Assembly: GCA_024638545.1 (NCBI GenBank)
Contig: JAHEKD010000052.1
Location: forward strand, 1 to 9,454
Reading direction: 5' to 3'
Source: Gammaproteobacteria bacterium
Lineage (GTDB): Bacteria; Pseudomonadota; Gammaproteobacteria; Arenicellales; JAHEKD01
DNA: 9,454 nt
Numbering within the stretch: position 1 is the stretch's first letter; every line of letters starts with the position of its first letter. This document shows, piece after piece, positions 1-6,648 of this stretch. The notes beneath the pieces were generated by a model. The model was not told the origin of the DNA and did no database searches. It was given only the letters and a program-made list of their open reading frames with translations. A program made the position numbers and the translations under genes.

Positions 1-312
1 TTTTACGACCAAAGGCCGGCATTATGTTATCAGCATATGTGCCGGCACAAGGGCCCGCAGGCATCGTTGACACGATGTCGAGGACCCTGAGCGAGTAAAA
101 TGCCCACAGGGCGTGGCAAGGGACCGTCGCAGTAGTAGGGTGGTGAGAAATGCGGGTTAAGAACAATTGCGGACTCAGACATCAAGTCAATTTGATTTAT
201 GTTAATTCAATGATGCCGTGATTACGCCGGAATTACAAATGATCATCTCATGCCTGATGTCACTTGCGTGTTCTTTGATTTAACAGTCCCAGTAAGCGGC
301 GGTAGAACTCAA
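1..312. other. Non-coding or unassigned left flank
   Basis: No gene can be supported here. Several frames are open at the left edge but stop early: two plus frames end at 68-70 (TGA) and 96-98 (TAA), and neither 20-30 residue tail gives a family I can name with confidence. The only local structure is an imperfect inverted repeat at 15-46. No T-tract terminator for the minus-strand regulator, which ends at 313, is visible. Confidence 0.6.
15..46. repeat. Imperfect inverted repeat (GCCGGC arms)
   Basis: GCCGGC at 15-20 and again at 41-46, itself self-complementary, flanks an AT-rich centre. The arms extend imperfectly inwards (GCCGGCATTATG against CATATGTGCCGGC), so the stretch could fold as a hairpin. 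There is no following T-run, so a rho-independent terminator is not supported. It may be the 3' end of an upstream gene or simply chance. Confidence 0.3.
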
Positions 313-1347
313 TCAGACTTTTATAGGCCCGGTTGTGTTCCTGATCAGCAGGTTTGCTTCCAGTAATCGGGATTTAATCTTTTCACCGGTTTTCAATTTC
401 TGAACAATGGCTTCAGCCGCCCGCACCCCCATTGCGGCAGACGGCACATCAATGGTGGTTAAGGCGGGTTTAAGATGCTCTGTTATTGGCAAATTATCAA
501 AGCCCGTTATCGATACCTGATCCGGTATCCGTATTCCGTGGGCATCAGCTTCAAATAATGCACCCATTGCCAGCACATCATTACCGCAAATGATTGCAGA
601 TGGCTTGATCTTCTGGCCGTACAGGGTTTGAAAAGCCTGCCTTCCATGTTCATGCGAATATCGAGTTTCAATAAACAGCGAAGGATGATAGACAAGATTG
701 TTTTTCTCCAGTGCGCTTATTACGCCTTTTTTTCTATCGCGTGCCCGGTCGTTACCCCTGGTGATACCCGCAATCATGCCAATACGTTTATGCCCCAGTG
801 ATACCAGATGTTGGACAATTGTTTCAGATGCTTTGCGATTGTCGAATCCTATACAGGGAATTTTCCCTGATTGCCGGCTGCCAAATATACTAACGGCACA
901 AACTTTGGATTTTTCAAGCAGTGCAAAAGACTTTTTTGAATGGTCCAGGCCAATCAATAAAACAGCATCAACACCGCGCTCCAGCAGTTTATGTAACTGC
1001 ATGGTTTCCTGATCACGATCAAAGTTTGTTACGGTGATTAAGAGCGTGTAGTTAGCCCTGGAGAGGACGCGCTCGAAATTTTCCATGCAGGCAGCGAATA
1101 TTGCGTTATTCAGCGTCGGGATAATCGCCCCAACAGTAAAGGTCTGCTTTGAGGCCAGCGCCCTGGCCGCACCGGATCGAATATATCCAAGCTCATGAAC
1201 GACCTGCATAATTTTATCGCGGGTATCTTTACGCACTATCTCCGGGTGGTTCAATGTCCTTGAAACGGTTGCTATGCCAACATCTGCCGCTCTGGCGATG
1301 TCTTCAATTGTGATAGGATTTTCGACTACCTTGGTTTCATCCACCAT
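313..1347 (-). CDS. LacI/GalR-family transcriptional regulator
   Basis: Likely local repressor of the divergent sulfonate operon. The 344 residues match the usual LacI/GalR length. Residues 12-35 form the helix-turn-helix (TIEDIARAADVGIATVSRTL), followed by the hinge helix near 56-66 (RSGAARALAS). From about residue 70 comes the periplasmic-binding-protein-like effector domain, ending with the family signature FDNLPITEHLKPALTTID near 288-305. The start ATG at 1345-1347 places the HTH close to the N-terminus as usual; no good Shine-Dalgarno precedes it. It lies 60 bp downstream of the stress-protein gene on the same strand, so co-transcription is possible. The recognition helix keeps the ATVSR core found in CcpA, whose target consensus resembles the palindrome at 2064-2081. 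The effector is unknown; a pathway sulfonate is an inference from context. Confidence 0.94.
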   Translation of the reverse strand: MVDETKVVENPITIEDIARAADVGIATVSRTLNHPEIVRKDTRDKIMQVVHELGYIRSGAARALASKQTFTVGAIIPTLNNAIFAACMENFERVLSRANYTLLITVTNFDRDQETMQLHKLLERGVDAVLLIGLDHSKKSFALLEKSKVCAVSIFGSRQSGKIPCIGFDNRKASETIVQHLVSLGHKRIGMIAGITRGNDRARDRKKGVISALEKNNLVYHPSLFIETRYSHEHGRQAFQTLYGQKIKPSAIICGNDVLAMGALFEADAHGIRIPDQVSITGFDNLPITEHLKPALTTIDVPSAAMGVRAAEAIVQKLKTGEKIKSRLLEANLLIRNTTGPIKV

Positions 1348-1407
1348 TGCACTTGATCACAATTGTCAGAATATACTGTTTGTACCTTTCCAAAATACAT
1401 TCTCAGC

Positions 1408-1812
1408 CTAGCGTAGAACATGCACGGCGCACTTGGCGTGACGAACGACACGAGCCGATGTCGAGCCCAGGAAAAAGTCTTCCAAGCCGGGTTTATGCGA
1501 ACCCACGATGATGCAGTCCGCACCAATTTTCTCAGCGTAGTCAGGTAACTCACGACCGGGATGGCCAGTGAGTATGACAGGCTCCACATCTGATTGATTT
1601 TCAAGGCGCTTGTCAACTTCATCATGGACTGATTTATGTGCCTTGTCTATTTCTTTTTCGTCAATGTACAAACGGGCAACATTATTAAGCGGCTCACTGA
1701 TATGCACTGCAATGATTTTACCGCCCTCATTGAGGAGTTTTCTGGCGAGCTGTATTGCCGTCGGACTGAATCCGTGATCGAGTGCCATTGCTACAATTAT
1801 CTTATTATACAT
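1408..1812 (-). CDS. UspA-family universal stress protein
   Basis: A single-domain cytoplasmic Usp fold protein of 134 residues, a normal length. The N-terminal strand is MYNKIIVAMALDHG, and the C-terminal nucleotide-loop region is GSHKPGLEDFFLGST at residues 104-118 followed by ARVVRHAKCAVHVLR. Compared with the ATP-binding G-x2-G-x9-G(S/T) motif, the second glycine is Lys and the loop is a residue short, so ATP binding is uncertain. The ATG is preceded by GGAG (CTCC on the plus strand at 1820-1823), a good ribosome binding site. It is divergent from the TRAP operon and upstream of the LacI regulator. In Halomonas, the Usp protein TeaD is encoded with the ectoine TRAP transporter TeaABC and modulates it; a similar role here is inference only. 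Confidence 0.92.
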   Translation of the reverse strand: MYNKIIVAMALDHGFSPTAIQLARKLLNEGGKIIAVHISEPLNNVARLYIDEKEIDKAHKSVHDEVDKRLENQSDVEPVILTGHPGRELPDYAEKIGADCIIVGSHKPGLEDFFLGSTSARVVRHAKCAVHVLR

Positions 1813-2037
1813 TTGCTTTCTCCATAAAAATCCAGTTGACTATTGTAATGTAAATATTCCCGTCATGAGTATATAATCTCAGGACCATACTAAAAACAGG
1901 GTACTCGCACAGCGCCATCGGAGTGACATATTACAGCCATTATTTCGCCATGAATATATTTTACCTGTCATCCGGTACTGATTGCTCCGGCGATATCCCT
2001 ATCTACGTCGCTTTCGTAATTTATTTAGCCGATGTTC

Positions 2038-2066
2038 TTGACATTTTTAATATATCATATAATAAT
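2038..2066 (+). promoter_or_regulatory. Predicted sigma70-type promoter of the TRAP/sulfonate operon
   Basis: A perfect TTGACA -35 lies at 2038-2043. A -10 hexamer at the canonical 17-bp spacing would be AATAAT at 2061-2066; TAATAA (2060-2065) is 16 bp away, and a perfect TATAAT at 2058-2063 is only 14 bp away, so the exact -10 is ambiguous. The 18-bp palindrome overlaps the -10/start region, the expected position for repression. The first start codon (2102) has AGGA at 2092-2095. Confidence 0.65.
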
Positions 2067-2081
2067 GAAAGCGCTTTCATT
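2064..2081. promoter_or_regulatory. LacI-family operator (perfect 18-bp palindrome)
   Basis: AATGAAAGCGCTTTCATT is a perfect inverted repeat with the central CG expected of LacI/GalR operators. Its core TGAAAGCGCTTTCA (2066-2079) matches the known CcpA cre-type consensus. It covers the -10/transcription-start region, so binding should block initiation. The neighbouring regulator (313-1347) is the obvious candidate ligand. I saw no second copy near the stress-protein or regulator starts. Confidence 0.8.
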
Positions 2082-2101
2082 TTTTACACACAGGAATCAA
2101 A

Positions 2102-2320
2102 ATGACAGGCCTCATCAAACACAGCTATAAGATATCAGTGGTACTTTTTCTGATTTTTTTTACAAATATCGTTGTTGGAAAAATCTCAACGTCCATTTTT
2201 GACAGGCAACTGCCTCTTGCACTTGACGGTGTCATTGAGTTTTTGCTGCTAGTCTTTGCGTGTCTGTTTTTTGTTATCGGCATTCTGCGCAGTGAGGCGC
2301 ATAAGGCCTCGCAGCCTTAA
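2102..2320 (+). CDS. Small two-helix membrane protein, first gene of operon
   Basis: I do not recognise a named family. The 72-residue product has two hydrophobic segments, about residues 11-26 and 43-62, joined by a short polar loop (GKISTSIFDRQLP), and ends with a charged tail (RSEAHKASQP). Lys/His residues before helix 1 and an Arg/His/Lys-rich C-terminus suggest that both ends are cytoplasmic. Glu46 lies at the start of helix 2. AGGA at 2092-2095, six bases before the ATG, and its position between the operator and the TRAP genes argue that it is a real gene. Only 37 bp separate it from the binding-protein gene. It could be an accessory of the transporter, but that is inferred from position alone. 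Confidence 0.72.
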   Translation: MTGLIKHSYKISVVLFLIFFTNIVVGKISTSIFDRQLPLALDGVIEFLLLVFACLFFVIGILRSEAHKASQP

Positions 2321-2357
2321 GTAACGTATATATAAATCAAATTTACAGGAGATTTGC

Positions 2358-3503
2358 ATGAGCAACCTTAATAAACTTAAATCCCCCGAAAGACGCCAGT
2401 TCTTTTCAATGACAACCCGCTATGGATTTACTGCAGCCACGATTGCCGCAACCTCGGGATTAATCATGTCTGAAGACGCAGTTGCGGCAATTTCGAAGGA
2501 AGAAAAAGAGAGGGAGGAAAACGCAAAACATACCATGGTGATAGGTACCGCTTATGTATTGGGTTCTTCAAGAAGCTACCCTATAATGCAGCGTGATTTT
2601 AAAGAAAACATTCAAAATCTCACCAATCGTGAAGTCTATGTAAAACTTGCACCTGGTGGACAGCTCGGTGCAGGCGGCGCACTGGCACAAAAAGTACAGC
2701 AGGGCACGATACAGGCGGCGCAGCATTCATTGTCTAATTTTGCACCGTTTGCCCCGATTGTTGACCTAATCAACATTCCTTACTGGTGTGGTGAGAACCA
2801 GAAGTTCACCAATCTGGTTAATTCACAGCCGTGGAAGGACGAAGTCAATCCCAAGGTAGAAGAAAAAGGATTTCTGCCGCTCTGGTATGTCAATATCGAT
2901 CCACGCGTAGTTGCCATACGCCAGGGCATAGATGGTCCGATTAAAACACCAGACCAGATGGCTGGGATTAAATTCCGTGTACCCGGTTCAAAGATACTGC
3001 AGCAATTTTATCAATTATTAGGCGCAAACCCAACGCCAGTAGCCTGGGGTGAAACACCGTCCGCGATTAAGCAAGGTGTTGCAGATGCACTTGATCCATC
3101 TGTAGAGGCGCTCAACGTATTTGGATTCAGGGATATTCTTTCACACGTCACCTTTATTCGATCAGTGCCTGACTCACAGGTCTATTCCTGCAACCTGGAG
3201 TGGTTCAAAGGCCTGCCTGAGGAAACACAAAGCGCAATCATGTTTGCATCCGAGGTTACAGCCCAGCAAAACCTTGCCAAGGTTCCCGCCGCACGCGGCT
3301 TCGCCATGGCGGAACTAGCGGCTGCCGGTGTTCAATTTTATTCACCAACAAGCGACGAGCTTCAGCAGTGGATAGACAAAGCCGGGCATCAACTTGAGGT
3401 ATGGAACGACACCAAAATCGAACTCGCCGGGTCATTGGATGTATTTAACACACTACTCGAGGCCGCCAATACCCAGGGCAAGCATTACGTTCATGATGTT
3501 TAA
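2358..3503 (+). CDS. TRAP transporter substrate-binding protein (DctP family), Tat-like signal
   Basis: Periplasmic solute receptor of a TRAP transporter, 381 residues. The N-terminus carries a twin-arginine-like motif (SPERRQFFSM, RR at residues 12-13), then a hydrophobic stretch of about 22-36 and a likely cleavage near AVAA (41-44), pointing to folded export by Tat. The mature part has the DctP fold: GGQLGAGGALAQKVQQGTIQ near 100-119, and GIKFRVPGS near 203-211, where Arg207 is at the place of the conserved carboxylate-binding Arg of the family. AGGAG at 2347-2351 precedes the ATG by six bases. The genes for the two membrane subunits follow. The gene set implies a sulfonate such as DHPS or sulfolactate as substrate; this cannot be read from the binding protein itself. 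Confidence 0.94.
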   Translation: MSNLNKLKSPERRQFFSMTTRYGFTAATIAATSGLIMSEDAVAAISKEEKEREENAKHTMVIGTAYVLGSSRSYPIMQRDFKENIQNLTNREVYVKLAPGGQLGAGGALAQKVQQGTIQAAQHSLSNFAPFAPIVDLINIPYWCGENQKFTNLVNSQPWKDEVNPKVEEKGFLPLWYVNIDPRVVAIRQGIDGPIKTPDQMAGIKFRVPGSKILQQFYQLLGANPTPVAWGETPSAIKQGVADALDPSVEALNVFGFRDILSHVTFIRSVPDSQVYSCNLEWFKGLPEETQSAIMFASEVTAQQNLAKVPAARGFAMAELAAAGVQFYSPTSDELQQWIDKAGHQLEVWNDTKIELAGSLDVFNTLLEAANTQGKHYVHDV

Positions 3504-3540
3504 GTTGCGCTGACGACAAGACGCAATCTTAATTTTTCTA
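3504..3540 (+). terminator. Weak intercistronic stem-loop with T-rich tail
   Basis: TTGCG (3505-3509) can pair with CGCAA (3522-3526) around a 12-base loop, followed by a T-rich run (TCTTAATTTTTCT). The stem is short and the loop long, so full termination is unlikely. It could act as a partial attenuator or 3' stabiliser that raises binding-protein expression over the membrane subunits. Confidence 0.25.
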
Positions 3541-3553
3541 TCTTAACTGGTGC

Positions 3554-4087
3554 ATGATTATGAGTAACTCAAAAACTTCATTTTTACAAAAACTCGACAA
3601 GAACGCCGAACGCTGGCTGCTGCTGATATTTTATGTGCTCATCGTGATGACTATTGGTGTTGAGGTTGTCAGGCGGTTTGTCCTGTCTTACTCATCCACA
3701 TGGGGTGAGGAGGTCGCGCGTTACTCATTTATTTACCTGGCATGGATAGGAGCCTCGTCTGCCGTTAAGGAGCGCGCCCACATACGAATCGACGTGATTT
3801 TAAGTTTCCTGTCACGCGGTGGTCAGCTGATTGTTTATATACTAGGTGATCTAGTCATGCTGGGCGTCGCTATTCTGGCGCTGATTTACTCATTCGAGAC
3901 ATTTACAACTGCACTTAAATTTGGCGTTCAAACGCATGGCCTGGGCATTTACCTCGCATGGTTCATCGCCGCTGTGCCCATCGGTTTTAGCCTGATGTTA
4001 TTCAGATTGCTGCAGTCCCTGAAGCGGGACATTTCCATGCTGCGCACCGATGAGCCCGTCTACTCCGGCGAACGACTGTTCGATTAA
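3554..4087 (+). CDS. TRAP transporter small membrane subunit (DctQ family)
   Basis: Small integral membrane subunit, 177 residues, which couples the binding protein to the large permease in the inner membrane. Four hydrophobic segments are visible, roughly at residues 22-39, 54-72, 92-114 and 131-153. The DctQ signature WGEEVARYSFIYLAWIGAS (50-68) is followed by the family's basic/acidic loop KERAHIRIDV (72-81). Two in-frame ATGs compete, at 3554 and 3560; no clear Shine-Dalgarno favours either, so the first is tentative and the effect is only two residues. The gap to the large-subunit gene is 19 bp, which supports co-translation. Confidence 0.94.
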   Translation: MIMSNSKTSFLQKLDKNAERWLLLIFYVLIVMTIGVEVVRRFVLSYSSTWGEEVARYSFIYLAWIGASSAVKERAHIRIDVILSFLSRGGQLIVYILGDLVMLGVAILALIYSFETFTTALKFGVQTHGLGIYLAWFIAAVPIGFSLMLFRLLQSLKRDISMLRTDEPVYSGERLFD

Positions 4088-4106
4088 CAACAAGAGGTAA
4101 ATAATA

Positions 4107-5429
4107 ATGTACGACTATCTAAACCCGGAAATTACACTGGACTGGGGCTGGGAACTCGGCGGACCATTACTGCTTGGCCTCTTGATGTTCGGTCTCGGTA
4201 TTCCAGTCTGGGCCGTGCTGGGCGTTATTTCAGTGCTTATTCTTCAAATCAGTGGAGCACTGCCCTTGTCGCTGCTGGGCGAAGCCCTCTTCGACGGCAT
4301 TGATGCCTTCGCCTTGATCGCAATCCCGCTATTTATTCTTACAGGTGATGTGCTGGTCAGGACCGGGCTGTCTCGTAAATTGCTCGATATCGCTGAAGCC
4401 CTCGCGGGCGGGGCGAAATCAGGGTTTGGTACGGCAACAGTGCTGGTCTGCGGTTTTTTTGCCTGCATATCGGGATCAGACGCAGCCGGTGCAGCAGGAG
4501 TAGGCCGAATGACCATCGATCGTTTGACGGAACAGGGTTACCCAAAGCCATACGCCTGCGCTTTAGTGGCGGCCGGTGCCTGTACCGGCATACTGATTCC
4601 TCCGTCCATTGCCTACATTATCATTGGACTTGTGCTGGGCATTTCAGCCTCAACACTTTTTCTTGCAGCATTAATCCCGGGTTTGCTTGTCATGGGCTCA
4701 ATCATGATTTGCAACATTATTTTGAATCGAGTCTATGCCTATGAAAATTCAGAAATTGGTTTTTCACTGGCACGGATTGGCAAGGCGATCGTTGACGGGC
4801 GTTACGCCCTGATTGTACCGGTGGTCATTCTTGGTGGCATTTACAGCGGCATATTCACACCAACCGAGGCAGCTGCGGTTGCTGTCATCACAACGATTAT
4901 TATTGGCCTGATCCAAAAAACTATCAGACTCTCGGACTTCCCTAATATGCTGGCCAGCTCGGCCAAGGTTAATGGCGTGATCCTGCCTATCATTGCGTTC
5001 TCTTTGCCGCTGGCGCAGGCGCTGGCAGCGCTGGAGGTACCGCAGGGCTTTGTCTTTATGATCACTGAAATTACGGACAATCCTACACTGATTATATTAC
5101 TGATGATCGGCATATTGATTCTCGCCGGCTGTGTAATGGAAACGACGCCAAACATAGTCATCCTGGCACCTATCATGCTGCCGCTGGCGCAGGAAATCGG
5201 CATGTCGGAGATTCAATTTTGCATCATGATGATTACTTCTCTGGGCGTCGGTTTTATTACACCGCCGCTGGGACTGAATTTATTTGTTGTCTCTGGCTTG
5301 AGCGGCACGCCGATTTTATCGATTGCACGACATGCCGGAACCTACGTGCTGGCGATGCTGACAATCGTCTTTTTACTCGCATTTATTCCTGAGCTGTCGT
5401 TGTGGGCGCTACCGGACAGTTACAGATAG
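4107..5429 (+). CDS. TRAP transporter large permease subunit (DctM family)
   Basis: Large inner-membrane permease that forms the Na+-coupled transport path of a TRAP system. The 440 residues are near family length and strongly hydrophobic, with about a dozen membrane segments. Family landmarks are IPLFILTGDVLVRTGLS (73-89), the ISGSDAAGAAGVG loop (121-133), TGILIPPSIAYIIIG (160-174), FTPTEAAAVA in the second half and ITPPLGLNLFVVSGLSG near the C-terminus. The two inverted halves expected of DctM are thus both complete. The Asp in ISGSD stands where many DctM proteins have a small residue; I do not know its effect. AAGAGGT at 4092-4098 is a good ribosome binding site for the ATG at 4107. Confidence 0.96.
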   Translation: MYDYLNPEITLDWGWELGGPLLLGLLMFGLGIPVWAVLGVISVLILQISGALPLSLLGEALFDGIDAFALIAIPLFILTGDVLVRTGLSRKLLDIAEALAGGAKSGFGTATVLVCGFFACISGSDAAGAAGVGRMTIDRLTEQGYPKPYACALVAAGACTGILIPPSIAYIIIGLVLGISASTLFLAALIPGLLVMGSIMICNIILNRVYAYENSEIGFSLARIGKAIVDGRYALIVPVVILGGIYSGIFTPTEAAAVAVITTIIIGLIQKTIRLSDFPNMLASSAKVNGVILPIIAFSLPLAQALAALEVPQGFVFMITEITDNPTLIILLMIGILILAGCVMETTPNIVILAPIMLPLAQEIGMSEIQFCIMMITSLGVGFITPPLGLNLFVVSGLSGTPILSIARHAGTYVLAMLTIVFLLAFIPELSLWALPDSYR

Positions 5430-5483
5430 CTATGACGTTTACGCAAACACTCAAGTAACAATCTATTAAAAGATATACTGACC

Positions 5484-6605
5484 GTGACTAATTCTGAAAA
5501 AATCTGGCAGGCCCTCTCCAATGCCCGGGTCAGCAAGGTAGCATACAATCCTTGTAATAAGCTCAACATGGTTATGCAGCAGGTACCCGATGATATCGAG
5601 GTGCTCAACATTACCAAAGAATCAGCGGGCCTGAGCTTATGTTTCGGCCGTTCGCTGGCAGGTAAAAGATCCGCCATGTTTATTCAAAACACCGGGCTTG
5701 GAAACCTGATTACAGAACTGTATACGCTCCAGAAACTTTATCAAGTTGCGCTGCCAATTTTTGTATCATGGCGCGGTCACTACCAGGAGCCGATAGAAGC
5801 ACAGGTTATTTTTGGGGGAAAAGTCGAGTCGCTCCTGCGGGCCATTGACGTAGACTATACGATTTGTGAAAAATCAAATGATCTGCAAGATCTGGATCAG
5901 AGCATTGAGGACTGCTTCAGTCAGAACAAAATTAAGGTTTACCTGCTCTCTCCCCAGTTATGGGAAGAGAACATCCCGGACTTCCATGTGTTCGGCCATC
6001 CCGCGTTAAACGCGATACACAATTCCACGGCAGGCTATGAGGGTAAACCCTCACTCAATCGAAAAGGTGCGATAGATGTCATCATGAACAGTATTAATGA
6101 CGATGACATAGTCTTATCTCAAATCGGGTTTCCGTCGAAAGAAGTCTACAACAGCAAGGATCGCGACCTAAACTTTTATTTGCTCGGCGCACTGGGTGCC
6201 GCCACAGAAGTGGGTATCGGCCTGGCGCTCGAAAAACCCGATCAACACATCTACGTCATTGACGGTGATGGTGCGTTCTTTTTCAATCCCAATCAACTGC
6301 TCGATCTGGCTGTTTATAAGCCCGAGAACCTGACTGTAATCTGCCTGGATAACGGCAGCTGGGGTTCGACCGGTAACCAGCCGACGCTAAGTTCATCGGG
6401 TATGAATCTAAGTGCGGTTGCATCGGCATTAGGGATCGACAATAAAGGCATGACAGACTCTGCAGGAGAGCTGACAGCACTAATTGACAATAAACCGCTG
6501 TTTCTTCATTACTTCATTAAAGCAGGGAACGATAAATCCGGCATTGAAATTCCGCTGCACGCAATCGAAATTAAACAGCGTTTTATGAATGCGATTTCAG
6601 ATTAA
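5484..6605 (+). CDS. comDE: Single-chain sulfopyruvate decarboxylase (ComD+ComE), ThDP-dependent
   Basis: Predicted to decarboxylate 3-sulfopyruvate to sulfoacetaldehyde in the cytoplasm. The N-terminal half resembles ComD: an NPCNKL motif (22-27) as in the PC-x-x-L of ComD, Glu46 in ITKESAGL at the expected cofactor-activating position, QNTGLGN (68-74) and SWRGHYQEPIEAQ (95-107). The C-terminal half resembles ComE: SQIGFPSKEVYNSKDRDLNF (212-231), the ThDP/Mg motif GDG at 261-263 with Asn290, then WGSTGNQ (293-299). At 373 residues it holds both domains that methanogens encode as separate subunits. The start is GTG with little Shine-Dalgarno support. Phosphonopyruvate decarboxylase is the main alternative; the PC motif and the RGH-QEPIEAQ stretch favour the sulfo enzyme, and no phosphonate genes are nearby. 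Family call from memory of motifs, not alignment. Confidence 0.83.
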   Translation: MTNSEKIWQALSNARVSKVAYNPCNKLNMVMQQVPDDIEVLNITKESAGLSLCFGRSLAGKRSAMFIQNTGLGNLITELYTLQKLYQVALPIFVSWRGHYQEPIEAQVIFGGKVESLLRAIDVDYTICEKSNDLQDLDQSIEDCFSQNKIKVYLLSPQLWEENIPDFHVFGHPALNAIHNSTAGYEGKPSLNRKGAIDVIMNSINDDDIVLSQIGFPSKEVYNSKDRDLNFYLLGALGAATEVGIGLALEKPDQHIYVIDGDGAFFFNPNQLLDLAVYKPENLTVICLDNGSWGSTGNQPTLSSSGMNLSAVASALGIDNKGMTDSAGELTALIDNKPLFLHYFIKAGNDKSGIEIPLHAIEIKQRFMNAISD

Positions 6606-6648
6606 CAGATGAATCAACTCAAAACCACGGTTTTTTAAAGGAACTAAT

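Larger units (their letters stand above)
1813..2101. promoter_or_regulatory. Divergent intergenic control region
   Basis: This separates the minus-strand stress-protein/regulator pair from the plus-strand operon. The plus-strand promoter and operator sit at its right end (2038-2081). For the minus strand, a TATACT-like -10 on the complement of 1868-1873 is possible, but its -35 is poor, so that promoter is uncertain. A 60-codon open frame starting at 1923 overlaps the promoter and operator, has no ribosome binding site and is probably not a gene. Confidence 0.6.

Noticed and set aside
2..98. Possible 3' ends of an upstream gene on the plus strand (frames ending at 70 and 98); the frame ending at 70 contains GRHYVISICAGTRAR, faintly like the C-terminal GRQYVV..AGG of PQQ-dependent dehydrogenases.
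   Set aside because: About 20-30 residues only, the match is loose and breaks off before the usual end, and another frame is equally open. It is not enough to call a gene.
1..180. A minus-strand frame open from about 175 to the left edge.
   Set aside because: No ribosome binding site, unusual composition rich in His/Pro/Cys, and no recognisable family; probably chance.
1923..2105. 60-codon plus-strand open frame between the divergent genes.
   Set aside because: It runs through the TTGACA promoter and the operator palindrome, lacks a Shine-Dalgarno and overlaps the next start codon.
5484..6605. Annotation as phosphonopyruvate decarboxylase or acetolactate synthase.
   Set aside because: Too short for acetolactate synthase. 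The NPCNKL and RGHYQEPIEAQ motifs look like ComD, and there is no PEP mutase or other phosphonate gene in the window.
6621..6636. AAAAC-CACG-GTTTT stem followed by T residues before the HpsN-like gene, resembling a terminator.
   Set aside because: A 5-bp, mostly A-T stem is too weak, and it sits directly before the ribosome binding site of an operon gene.
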